Part shown: positions 1 to 8,286 of the stretch, piece after piece | Layout: each line of letters starts with the position of its first letter | Position numbering within the stretch: position 1 is the stretch's first letter | Assembly (NCBI RefSeq): GCF_024498135.1 | Contig: NZ_JANHOH010000012.1 | Coordinates: 1 to 64,000, forward strand | Length of the DNA: 64,000 bases | Direction of reading: 5' to 3' | Origin: Mucilaginibacter aquariorum | GTDB taxonomy: Bacteria; Bacteroidota; Bacteroidia; Sphingobacteriales; Sphingobacteriaceae | Position numbers and translations under genes: made by a program | The notes under the pieces: generated by a model | Database searches by the model: none | Seen by the model: only the letters and a program-made list of their open reading frames with translations | What the model was told of the DNA's origin: nothing

Positions 1-106
<106 letters not shown>

Positions 107-117
107 ATCTTAAAGTT

Positions 118-152
118 AAACCCTTCGTCCAAAAGACGAGGGGTTTCTTTGT
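118..152 (+). terminator. rho-independent terminator of the rRNA operon
   Basis: A stem of AAACCC-TCGTC against GACGA-GGGTTT with a short A-rich loop is followed by a T-rich tract (TTTCTTTGTTT). It starts about 12 bases after the 5S gene, as expected for the end of an rRNA transcript. Confidence 0.85.
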
Positions 153-164
153 TTAATAGCTTTT

Positions 165-258
165 TGTCCGTAAGACGGAAAGTCCGCAAGTCCGCAAGAC
201 GGAACGGATGATCACAGCACTTCTTTCGGACTTAACTGACTCCCCGTCTTTCAGACTA
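165..258. repeat. short TCCG-type intergenic repeat cluster
   Basis: The unit AAGTCCGCAAG and its close variants occur several times in a row, together with complementary CGGA/GTCTT pieces, so parts can fold back. The same kind of unit (AAGTCCGAAAG) recurs at 41718-41822, also in a gene spacer. Confidence 0.6.
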
Positions 259-449
259 TCCCCCTCAAGCGTTCACGTTCACGACCGTGAACAATAGTTA
301 ATTTTCACTAATACTTTATAGTCAGGTAGTTGTGTTTTTGCATACTGACAAAATACCGCCACCACTTCTATCATTTACAGCTTTTATATTTGTGCGGCGA
401 GTGTATGATTGGGTTGTGCTTTTACGAACGATAGCCTGCTCGCCGCCGC

Positions 450-540
450 AGAGGCTCCTTCTTTTCTCTTGATAGAAAAGAAGCAAAAGATCAAGACAAA
501 AAAATCCTTCCCCGCACAGGCCTTTACCCATCGGCCCCGG
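450..540. repeat. dispersed-repeat-like A-rich intergenic element
   Basis: The segment carries a perfect 8-base hairpin (TCTTTTCT, loop CTTGAT, AGAAAAGA), overlapping a second pairing of CTTGAT with ATCAAG, followed by a run of A. Elements of this appearance (LLIEKK-like translation) are, from memory, widespread in Bacteroidota spacers. Only one copy is in this window, so the call rests on recognition rather than internal repetition. Confidence 0.4.
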
Positions 541-696
541 TTTTTTGTCAGCCCCGCGCTCTTCGGTAGGGTTAGCGTTATATTCGCTACACAGACTGAA
601 ACAAGTACAACAAGAAATTTCAAACTTCCACCCCGTCTATTTTCAACAAAACAGAACTAAACTTTAATCGGTGTGTTGTTTTAGAAAACATATACC

Positions 697-930
697 ATGA
701 AAAACCCATTTAAAAAACACGATAGCAGTAATAAGTTAGTAGCAGGTTTGGCGCTCGGGGCAATTTTTGCAGGGGCCATTGTATACCTCTATATTAAACG
801 CAAAGCAGACATAGACACAGCTGCAACCGAGCTTAAAGACCGTGCTAAAGATTATCTGAAGGAAAAAAGGAAACAAGCTAAAAAAGCGAAAACGGATGTG
901 AGCGAACTGGCGGATATTATTCATAACTAA
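697..930 (+). CDS. YtxH-like small membrane protein
   Basis: A 77-residue protein with a short charged N-terminus (MKNPFKKHDSSN), one hydrophobic segment at about residues 14-33 (glycine and alanine rich) and a long, very lysine-rich C-terminal helix with coiled-coil character. This build matches YtxH-domain proteins, single-pass membrane proteins often linked to stress or envelope functions. Exact role unknown. It is monocistronic, downstream of the rRNA operon, and convergent with the exopolysaccharide operon across a repeat-filled spacer. The ATG at 697 is the only sensible start. Family assignment is by architecture rather than a strict motif. Confidence 0.7.
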   Translation: MKNPFKKHDSSNKLVAGLALGAIFAGAIVYLYIKRKADIDTAATELKDRAKDYLKEKRKQAKKAKTDVSELADIIHN

Positions 931-968
931 TCACTTCCTCTGCCTGCCGCGTGTGCAGTAATAAAATT

Positions 969-1099
969 GTTATTTCGAATGAGCCGGGAGGGGTTGTGCA
1001 ATAGGGCGAAGAGAAATCTTTTACACTTTGCATCCCGACATGCAAAGCGGTCTTGTTTATTGTAAAAGGTTTCTCCTCGTACCTCGTTCGAAATGACAG
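969..1099. repeat. long palindromic intergenic repeat, copy 1
   Basis: The outer arms are TTTCGAATGAG (left) and CTCGTTCGAAATGACA (right). Next come GAGAAATCTTTTACA (1011-1025) and its near-complement TGTAAAAGGTTTCTC (1061-1075, one mismatch). A nested perfect 8-base hairpin CTTTGCAT/ATGCAAAG (1026-1047) sits in the centre. A second copy is at 21231-21322. Both lie between convergent genes. Confidence 0.8.
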
Positions 1100-1167
1100 G
1101 GTGGGGAGAAGCTCTGACGTCCGTCGCCCCGTCCGCTAACCCCAATTCCTCGGACGGGCATTCTCTA

Positions 1168-1262
1168 AACCCGATAGCAGCGTATACCGGCCAAGTACGG
1201 GCCCGGTATGGCAGCCGCTCCTAAGGCCTGCAGGCGTATGAGCGGATAGTGGGGCTACCGTA
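1168..1262. repeat. GC-rich structured intergenic element
   Basis: Two stems are visible: ATACCGG (1184-1190) with CCGGTAT (1203-1209), and CCGCTC (1215-1220) with GAGCGG (1240-1245), the second enclosing the palindrome GCCTGCAGGC. The flanks carry GATAG twice. It is far more GC-rich than its surroundings and sits just past the stop of the convergent minus-strand operon. It resembles a dispersed Bacteroidota element I recognise only vaguely; function unknown. Confidence 0.45.
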
Positions 1263-1302
1263 TCCTATGAAATACTGGTGTTGATTTACTAAAAACTACC
1301 CT

Positions 1303-2883
1303 TTACAACGTATTGCCGCTTCGATTGGTGATTACCCGATAAACTATCCAGTCGTCGGTTACAAATACCTTGCGGAAGTTTACATTGGGAATGGTACGCT
1401 TAACGCTAAAAATGTATTTTTCATTAAGCTGCGTGTAACCTGATACTATGTTTTTGGCGGTTGCCACCACTATATAATCCACATACTTATCGGGCGTCTC
1501 CAAAGCACTCAGGAAGTTGCTTTCGTAGGGCATTATAACGGGTTTTATATCCTTTGTAAAGGCTACTATATTGTAAGCAATGGCATCGTCTAGCAGCACG
1601 TGTGAATTTGTTGGCAGGCTGTTTAGATAATTGGCCACGTCTACATTGTTTGCCTGGGTGCTGTCTGGCTGGCGGTTAAAAAATGCGTTTGTAAAGTTTT
1701 GCTCTTCGGCTATGGATGATGTTCTTAAATAGTACCAGCCAAAATACAGCTGCACCAATACGGTTAGCAGGAGCAGTATTTTAAAACTCTTGTGGTTTTT
1801 GACGGTATGGGCTTTAAAAATTACACATAAATAGGCCAGTATTAAAAAGATCATGTAATACTGATAAGCCAAAAATACTTTATCGTATTTAATGTGCAGG
1901 AACTCGATAAATGCGAAAGGGATAAGTATGGTTAATACCTGGTAGGTGCTCTCCCTAAAAAGGTATATGGCAATAAGTATCATGGGGCAAAACAGTACCA
2001 CACGTGCCGATAGCAGGATAGAGGTTTCGGGTATTCTGTAATTAGTGTTGGTGGTTAACTGGTCGAAGCTCAGTTTATCTATCAATACGTTCCATGTAGC
2101 ATAGGGGCTTTCGGCAAAGTAATTAAGATCATTCGCGTGGGTAAGGTTAAGCAGCTTGTAACATAACACGGCTGCCAGGGGAAGACTGAACAAAATGATG
2201 TACAGCGCGAATGTTTTATTGATGAGCTTACGCCTTAAGGATGGACTATTGAAACTTATGAACAATCTGAAAATTGATTCCTGCTCGCCCAGGTTTAAGC
2301 TGTTTATGGTGATAGCTAATACCAGCGGGATAAAGAAAAGGGTAAGCCAAATGAACTTATAATCGCAAAATATTAATATGACCAGGCATAAACTGGCGAT
2401 AGATACGTGGAAGGTTGTGTTTGACCGGTAAAACTTAAACAAATTAAGAAAGAACAGGAAGAAAAAGATAAGTATAAGATAGATGCTTTTACCAGATGCC
2501 GCGGTGTAAATTATACCCGGATGGAACAGAAACAGGATAAGTAAGAGCCAGATGTACCCCTCGTCGGGAAGGCGTTTGGCTACTGTTGAAGCTATTATGT
2601 AGAATAGCACGCCAGTACCTACGGCCGATGCCAATACCGGAGCCAGTGTAGTGCTGAATATATTAAATATAAAAGTAGCATAGAATGGCAGTATCGGCGA
2701 TGTTAGGCCCATTACTTTTAAGCGGTTACCCAACCCTTCAAAAACTATTTTAGATTTTTCGATGTAAAATAACGACTCGTGGTTGTAATACCCCAGGTGG
2801 TTTAAATATATGCCGCACACCAGGTAATAAATAACCAATATAAAGGCAAGTATTGATAAGAATATGGTACCCGTTAGCTTCAT
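1303..2883 (-). CDS. polytopic membrane protein of exopolysaccharide operon (GT-C-like)
   Basis: A 526-residue protein with roughly 11-12 hydrophobic segments spread over residues 1-395 and a soluble C-terminal part of about 130 residues. The first long loop after TM1 is followed by hydrophobic hairpins, an arrangement like GT-C / ArnT-type membrane glycosyltransferases, but I cannot point to their catalytic Asp motif with confidence. It is the last gene of the operon: its ATG shares one base with the stop of the GT2 synthase (TAATG overlap), indicating translational coupling. It could be a polymerase, a flippase-like partner or a modifying transferase. Function is inferred from context only. 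Confidence 0.6.
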   Translation of the reverse strand: MKLTGTIFLSILAFILVIYYLVCGIYLNHLGYYNHESLFYIEKSKIVFEGLGNRLKVMGLTSPILPFYATFIFNIFSTTLAPVLASAVGTGVLFYIIASTVAKRLPDEGYIWLLLILFLFHPGIIYTAASGKSIYLILIFFFLFFLNLFKFYRSNTTFHVSIASLCLVILIFCDYKFIWLTLFFIPLVLAITINSLNLGEQESIFRLFISFNSPSLRRKLINKTFALYIILFSLPLAAVLCYKLLNLTHANDLNYFAESPYATWNVLIDKLSFDQLTTNTNYRIPETSILLSARVVLFCPMILIAIYLFRESTYQVLTILIPFAFIEFLHIKYDKVFLAYQYYMIFLILAYLCVIFKAHTVKNHKSFKILLLLTVLVQLYFGWYYLRTSSIAEEQNFTNAFFNRQPDSTQANNVDVANYLNSLPTNSHVLLDDAIAYNIVAFTKDIKPVIMPYESNFLSALETPDKYVDYIVVATAKNIVSGYTQLNEKYIFSVKRTIPNVNFRKVFVTDDWIVYRVITNRSGNTL

Positions 2884-4730
2884 TATTTTACAATGTTTGT
2901 TGGGCTGTTAACTTTACTTAAACCATGGTTAGTTTTTTCCCAGTAAAAAGGTTTTACTATTAACTGATATAAACCTTTATAAGCGGCTACAGAGTGCATT
3001 AGCCAGTATATGGGGTTTGCAATGGCAAACAATATTAACTCGTAATAACGCCTTTTAAACACCGCTATCATGTTTATATATATCATGAGGATGTTGCCCA
3101 CCATAAGGTTAAATATAGACATGAACAGCACCCAATCCGGAAACAGGGTGCGGATGCCGGAAAGATCAAACACAACGTAGCAAATAAAGAAGGTGAGCAG
3201 CAGCGGATATACCAGGAAGGTAACCGGCGTTGCCCCAATAAAGAAGTTAAAACCCAGGAAACCTTTCCAGCCAATTTCTTTCCACAGGGCAACCGGGTTG
3301 CGCATGTGTACCAGGTAGGTTTGCATATAGCCCTTTATCCAACGGCTGCGCTGGCGTACCCAGTTAAAGGGTTCGTTGTTAGCCTCTTCGTATGTAGTGG
3401 AGTTGATGATAGCGATCTTATAACCCTTTGCATAAGCACGAACACCAAGGTCGGCATCTTCGGTTACATTGAACGGATCCCATGCGCCAAGCTCAATCAG
3501 TTCTTCCAGTTTAAAGTGGTTGCTTGTACCACCCAAGGGGATGGGAATATCCAATGTATCCAGCCCCGGAAGCATGTAATCAAACCAATAGGAGTATTCG
3601 AGGGTGAACATCCTGGTCAAAAAGTTCTCGTTACGATTAAAGTAGTTTAGTGCGCTTTGTACACAAATGTATTCTTCGGGCAGCTTACCAAACAAGGATA
3701 CTACTTTTTTAAGCTGATCGGTATCTGGGATATCCTCTGCATCGTAAATGGTTAGGTACTTGCCGCGGGCAAAGTGCAGGCCGTAGTTACATGCTTTTGG
3801 TTTGGTTTTAGGCATGTGAAAAGGCACTACTATCACCTCAAATATGGCAGGGAAATCAAGATTTTTTACCGCGTTGAAGGTTTTGTCGTCATCTTCTTCT
3901 ATCAACAGTTTAATATCCAGTTTATGGCGTGGATAATCTATCGACTGCAGGTTCCATATCAGCTTTTTTATCAGCTTATCTTCTTTATATACCGGTAATA
4001 ATATGGTGTAAATGGGCAGGTCATCATCATAAACCTGTTTCAGATCGTCTTTGGTAACGGCCTGGTACAGCTCAAATCTGGAACCTACAAGCGCTAAAAA
4101 TAGCTTGAATATAATAGCCACCAAAAAGAACGAACTAATGATAACGTTGATGATAATGGATGTGTTTTTAAAGCTTAGGATGAGGCCTATGGTAACTATG
4201 CCTATCAACACAAAAATGAATATCAGCTGAGCGGTTGAGAAGGTAACCACCGCCGAGCTATCGGGGTCGCGCTTCATTAATTCAAACACTGCCGATTTAA
4301 TGTATTTATCGCCCAAAAGCTTATTGCTAAGCCAGGTGATATCCATATCGGATGCTATGATTATCTGTGGTTCAAGGTCATAGGTGAACCGGATAAAATC
4401 TATAAACAGCGCATCATCCGGCGAAGCCATTAAACACACCACTTTATTGTTTTCTATCCGTAGCGGCATGGCTAAGCGCTCGTGTGCAAAGCTAAGGTCT
4501 ATCTTGCTTAAAACCTGTGGGTCATAAGCCTCCTCGCGGGGGGCCTCATGAATATGATAACCGGCGTTAAGTATAGATCTGTCGTAATTTTTACGTGAGA
4601 TATACCCTAAAGTGAGCGCTATCTTAATGAAGGATAAACCAGATGCCACTGAATGTTTTTCAATTGCATCGCGTTCACCTGCTGTGATAAACCCATCATT
4701 AGTCAACAATTCAGGAATTGATATACTCAT
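2883..4730 (-). CDS. cellulose-synthase-like GT2 with N-terminal MshEN-like domain
   Basis: A 615-residue inner-membrane processive glycosyltransferase. Residues 1-150 resemble the N-terminal domain of type II/IV secretion ATPases (GspE/MshE); two TM helices follow (about 166-186 and 191-213). The GT2 domain (from 240) carries the expected markers: acidic EEDDD at 278-282, DAED (330-333), TED at 423-425 and QRSRW at 460-464. C-terminal TM helices follow. The QxxRW motif indicates a synthase that extends and probably translocates a beta-linked polymer. There is no PilZ domain. MshEN domains can bind c-di-GMP, but the usual RLGxxL-type signature is poorly kept here (FIKIALTLGYI), so ligand binding is doubtful. 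The BcsB-like partner lies 45 bases upstream. Confidence 0.85.
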   Translation of the reverse strand: MSISIPELLTNDGFITAGERDAIEKHSVASGLSFIKIALTLGYISRKNYDRSILNAGYHIHEAPREEAYDPQVLSKIDLSFAHERLAMPLRIENNKVVCLMASPDDALFIDFIRFTYDLEPQIIIASDMDITWLSNKLLGDKYIKSAVFELMKRDPDSSAVVTFSTAQLIFIFVLIGIVTIGLILSFKNTSIIINVIISSFFLVAIIFKLFLALVGSRFELYQAVTKDDLKQVYDDDLPIYTILLPVYKEDKLIKKLIWNLQSIDYPRHKLDIKLLIEEDDDKTFNAVKNLDFPAIFEVIVVPFHMPKTKPKACNYGLHFARGKYLTIYDAEDIPDTDQLKKVVSLFGKLPEEYICVQSALNYFNRNENFLTRMFTLEYSYWFDYMLPGLDTLDIPIPLGGTSNHFKLEELIELGAWDPFNVTEDADLGVRAYAKGYKIAIINSTTYEEANNEPFNWVRQRSRWIKGYMQTYLVHMRNPVALWKEIGWKGFLGFNFFIGATPVTFLVYPLLLTFFICYVVFDLSGIRTLFPDWVLFMSIFNLMVGNILMIYINMIAVFKRRYYELILFAIANPIYWLMHSVAAYKGLYQLIVKPFYWEKTNHGLSKVNSPTNIVK

Positions 4731-4775
4731 GAAAAAATTACTATATAATTTAAATTTAGCGCCCCGCCCGGAATC

Positions 4776-6869
4776 TTAGTCATTAAACAGGTCCTGCGAT
4801 TTTTGAACCCTTGAACGTATGTAAAGGAATGACAAAAGAATAAGCACCAGTATACCTAATAAGATGTACAGGTTATAACTATCCCAGAAACGGGTAAGCG
4901 CGCTCTTCGTGTCAATATACTCCAGGTTCTCGCTTGATTTATTTATATTAAACAGGTACTTGTTGTTGTTAACATCAGATATACAAACGTTGCTGCTTAA
5001 CGTTGAAAGCTGCTCGGTAATTGATTTTGATGCAGCCAGGAAAGCTTCAGATAAGTGCTGGCCCGTTGCGGTTAATACCAATGTCGCGTTGTTGCTTCGC
5101 CCATAGAAGATCTGCGCCAAACCATTTGAGGTGGTATCAGACAGGGAATATACAATTGTGTTATTATCGGTATTGTACAGCCTGAAGTCCCGGTCGAATT
5201 TGATAGGGGCATCGGGGAACTCGTTTCGTTTAAGCAATGGATCATCCTTAGCCAACAGTGCTATTATATTATTTTTCTTTAATTCTGACGGGTTAGCGAT
5301 AATATCATCAGAGTACATAAACTCCGGGAAATTATTTGCGTTGATGTTATTATTCAGCTCATAAATAATTTCGCCCATGGCGCCGGCGGCATATTTGGCA
5401 AATTTCTTTGATACCACAATACGTGTTGTGCCGCTGTTAAACGCTTCGGGGTATTGGTAAAAGCTCAGATCGCTTGTAATGAACGGGTTTTTTGATTCCA
5501 GGTATGATTTGTCAACATCAATTTCGGCAAAAAAGTTGATGAAGCTGTTTTTACAGTTACCGTTATTAGGATAAAACCTAAACTCGGCCTCCAGTGTGTT
5601 GTATTTGTGGTGCTGATACCTGTTAATGGTAACCGATGTGTTTAATTTGCCGGATGCATCCAGTTTTTCGCTGCTTAGCAATAAACCATTCAGGTAAATG
5701 TTAAAGAAACCACGGTCGCCGGGGTTTAAGGCGCTGTAGTTAGCAACTATACGTATCTCTACTTCTTTAGGGGTAAAGCTAAAATCGCTGTTCTTAAAGT
5801 TAAACGCGCTTTTTAACGAACCTATACCCGATAAAAAATCGCTGGCACCGCCAATTTGCTTTAACGATAGCTTAGAGCGGTTCTCGTCGGTAGTTTTAAA
5901 GAAAGTGTTTTGCGCTTTATTTACCAGCAGGTAATCGCCAAATGTTGAATTTAGCACATTCATATTACCTAACGTGGTAATACTTTTTTCGTAACCGGCG
6001 TCATCGCCACCGGTTACAAATAAGATCTCGGTAGGGATAACTTGTTGCGATACCGTTTTAACCGGGGTAAACTTGCCATTTACATCTACCATGCGGGTAA
6101 CAGTGTCAACTACGGTAGTAAGGGACTTATGCAGATATAATAAACCCTGGTTGGTTTGCGGACTAACCTTTACAAGGGAGCGTTTATCATCACGAAGGGT
6201 TGGCATAGCACCAACTATAATGTAGTTACGTACACTATCAGGTAGTTTGCCTATTTCAAATACGCCAATGTTTTTTGTTTGGGTCTTTTTTAACCGCGCG
6301 TACGCCCATGCAACTGCCTTAAGGTCATGTAAAGATGGATTTGAGTTGTATACAATAGCTGTTTTAGAATCGAAACAGTTACTGATGTTTATATTATTGA
6401 AAAAGTTTTTATTGCTTTTTACTAATGATAAGTAAGAGTAGTTCTTGATTTTTAACCACATAGCCGGGTTATCCAGATCGCGGCAGGGATCATCTGTTAT
6501 GGTCAACAGCGTCTTAAGCGTTATCTTAAGGTAATTATCGGCAGATACATCGGCCTTTGTAAGGGTTAAGGTTATTTTTTGAATAGAGTCTTTTGTTAAA
6601 CGGGCGCTGTATACCGGTTTCGAACCAACAAATAAATTGATGTATGACTTATCACGGATCAAAGCCTGTGATGGTTCAAAGTAAATAACCAGTTTACTGC
6701 CGGTTACTTCATACTGTGGTGTGATCTTAAAATAAAAGGATGTGGCACCGCTCATACCAAATATGGGTTCGTCATCATTATGTCCCATGGCTTTGAATGA
6801 CACAATAGTTTGGGCGAACGAAGCTGTACTAAGTAATATAAAGGTTAGTAAGGTTAAAAGTCTCTTCAT
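4776..6869 (-). CDS. BcsB-like periplasmic polysaccharide synthase subunit
   Basis: A 697-residue exported protein: signal peptide (residues 1-19, ending SFAQ), a large beta-rich periplasmic part, and one C-terminal TM helix at about 664-684 followed by a short basic tail. This is the topology of BcsB, the subunit that sits over the synthase pore and guides the nascent glucan across the periplasm. It is somewhat shorter than proteobacterial BcsB. It lies between the sensor kinase (12-base gap) and the GT2 synthase. The call rests on architecture and context; sequence similarity to BcsB is remote. The name of the polymer is not known. Confidence 0.72.
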   Translation of the reverse strand: MKRLLTLLTFILLSTASFAQTIVSFKAMGHNDDEPIFGMSGATSFYFKITPQYEVTGSKLVIYFEPSQALIRDKSYINLFVGSKPVYSARLTKDSIQKITLTLTKADVSADNYLKITLKTLLTITDDPCRDLDNPAMWLKIKNYSYLSLVKSNKNFFNNINISNCFDSKTAIVYNSNPSLHDLKAVAWAYARLKKTQTKNIGVFEIGKLPDSVRNYIIVGAMPTLRDDKRSLVKVSPQTNQGLLYLHKSLTTVVDTVTRMVDVNGKFTPVKTVSQQVIPTEILFVTGGDDAGYEKSITTLGNMNVLNSTFGDYLLVNKAQNTFFKTTDENRSKLSLKQIGGASDFLSGIGSLKSAFNFKNSDFSFTPKEVEIRIVANYSALNPGDRGFFNIYLNGLLLSSEKLDASGKLNTSVTINRYQHHKYNTLEAEFRFYPNNGNCKNSFINFFAEIDVDKSYLESKNPFITSDLSFYQYPEAFNSGTTRIVVSKKFAKYAAGAMGEIIYELNNNINANNFPEFMYSDDIIANPSELKKNNIIALLAKDDPLLKRNEFPDAPIKFDRDFRLYNTDNNTIVYSLSDTTSNGLAQIFYGRSNNATLVLTATGQHLSEAFLAASKSITEQLSTLSSNVCISDVNNNKYLFNINKSSENLEYIDTKSALTRFWDSYNLYILLGILVLILLSFLYIRSRVQKSQDLFND

Positions 6870-6881
6870 CAGGTATAGGTG

Positions 6882-8234
6882 TTAGTTTATTACGTAAAAT
6901 TCTACTCTAAAATAATTTCCGTTATCGTCACTGCGGTAACTTAGTTCGCCGCCAAGTTCTTTTGTCATTAGCTTAGCAATTGAAAGGCCCAGGCCAAGCT
7001 TGCTTTCTATAGTGCCCGATGCATCATTAAGCGTTTTTAGTTTATTGAACATCATATCCAGCTCTTCCTGCCCAATGGCAACGCCCTCGTCAATAATTTC
7101 GAAAACAAATTTTTGGCGCTGCAGGCTGGTAACAATTTTTATATTGTTGTTGGTTTGCGAAAACTTTATAGAGTTTGATAGCAGGTTTTGAAACACCTGG
7201 CCAACAAAAACCTTATCCAGTTTTACGTTAAGGGGTAATTTTAGAATATTATCAATCAGATGGATGTTCTTCATCTGGGCGGTTTCTATCAGGCCTTTGT
7301 ATACGTGTATAACCTCGGTGTTAATATCAAAGATCTCCATATTGAATTTCATCTCAGGCGATTCCAGCTCTTTAACATCCATTAACTTATTAAGCATATA
7401 CTGCATCTTCTCTGCCGATTCTGCAATGTAGCCGGTATACTCCTTTTGATCGGCGCTTAGGCGGTAATCTTCTTCCCTAAGCATGTTATTGCTCATTACA
7501 ATAGAGCCAATAAGGTTTTTAAGATCGTGGCCGGCAATATTTATAAAGCTGTTCTTTTGGTCGTCCAGCTTGCGCAGCTGTTCATACTGCCTGTCTATAA
7601 TATTATTTTTCTCGTTAATATCGTGGTTTTGCTCTTTAAGCTGCTCGTTAGATTTTTCGATCAGTATTTGTGAGCGTACATCGCGGGCAATAACCTTGTA
7701 ACGGGCGTTAGGTATTAAGCATGATATAAACGCGATAATGAAAAACATTTGCCCCCCATTGTTGATAACCAGGTCTAAAGAGTAATCGTTCACGTTCAAA
7801 ACAGTATAAAATACAGCAAGCAGCAATAAGGCTATTAAGGTTTGTATAATAGAATGAATGGGCTCCCAAAAAACCTGTAGATTGAAAAACAATATGATGA
7901 CGGCAAAAATTAAATAGTAGGTAGTTTCCTGCTGTATGTTAACTATATTACATAATATGGCCGATGTTACCGAGAGCAGAAAAAAGGTTATGTGCAGCAG
8001 GGTACGGTAATTATATTTTTTGGCTTGAAAAAACGCATTTAACCCATAAATGATCATCACTGTAATGATCCTTATGATAAAAAACTGCAGCCAAATACTG
8101 TTAGCAAATATAAAATCAACAATACTGAATAGAGGATATAGAAATATAATTGTCCAGATTATGTTATTAGTTTGATACCATGCTTTTTTTGATATCTCTC
8201 TTTTATATTCTTCCTTTGAAATTTGAACAAACAT
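6882..8234 (-). CDS. membrane sensor histidine kinase
   Basis: A 450-residue kinase. About six TM helices (residues 24-175) without a recognisable periplasmic sensor domain are followed by a coiled coil (about 188-228), the HisKA H-box with His236 (GHDLKN) and a HATPase domain: N-box around Asn350-Asn354 (FQNLLSNSIKF), G1 box Asp382-Glu-Gly-Val-Ala-Ile and G2 box GLGLSIAK (414-421). The second glycine of the G1 box is Ala386. There is no receiver domain and no response regulator nearby. As the first gene of the exopolysaccharide operon it may sense an envelope state and control synthesis. The output partner must be encoded elsewhere. Confidence 0.88.
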   Translation of the reverse strand: MFVQISKEEYKREISKKAWYQTNNIIWTIIFLYPLFSIVDFIFANSIWLQFFIIRIITVMIIYGLNAFFQAKKYNYRTLLHITFFLLSVTSAILCNIVNIQQETTYYLIFAVIILFFNLQVFWEPIHSIIQTLIALLLLAVFYTVLNVNDYSLDLVINNGGQMFFIIAFISCLIPNARYKVIARDVRSQILIEKSNEQLKEQNHDINEKNNIIDRQYEQLRKLDDQKNSFINIAGHDLKNLIGSIVMSNNMLREEDYRLSADQKEYTGYIAESAEKMQYMLNKLMDVKELESPEMKFNMEIFDINTEVIHVYKGLIETAQMKNIHLIDNILKLPLNVKLDKVFVGQVFQNLLSNSIKFSQTNNNIKIVTSLQRQKFVFEIIDEGVAIGQEELDMMFNKLKTLNDASGTIESKLGLGLSIAKLMTKELGGELSYRSDDNGNYFRVEFYVIN

Positions 8235-8286
8235 TTTGTATCCTTAAATTATAATATAAGATCGGCTCTTAACAAATATTAAGATA

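Larger units (their letters stand above)
156..696. other. 541-base spacer with repeats, no convincing gene
   Basis: This spacer between the rRNA terminator and the YtxH-like gene holds short TCCG-rich repeats (165-258), a 16-base dyad of 7-base arms (277-292, GTTCACG and CGTGAAC), and a dispersed-repeat-like segment (about 450-540). Three overlapping open frames (322-531 and 384-623 minus, 409-660 plus) have low-complexity translations and look like products of the repeat, so no gene is called. Confidence 0.6.

Noticed and set aside
409..660. 83-residue plus-strand open frame (and opposite frames 322-531, 384-623)
   Set aside because: Low-complexity, lysine/phenylalanine-rich translations on both strands over a repeat-like segment; no start context or family.
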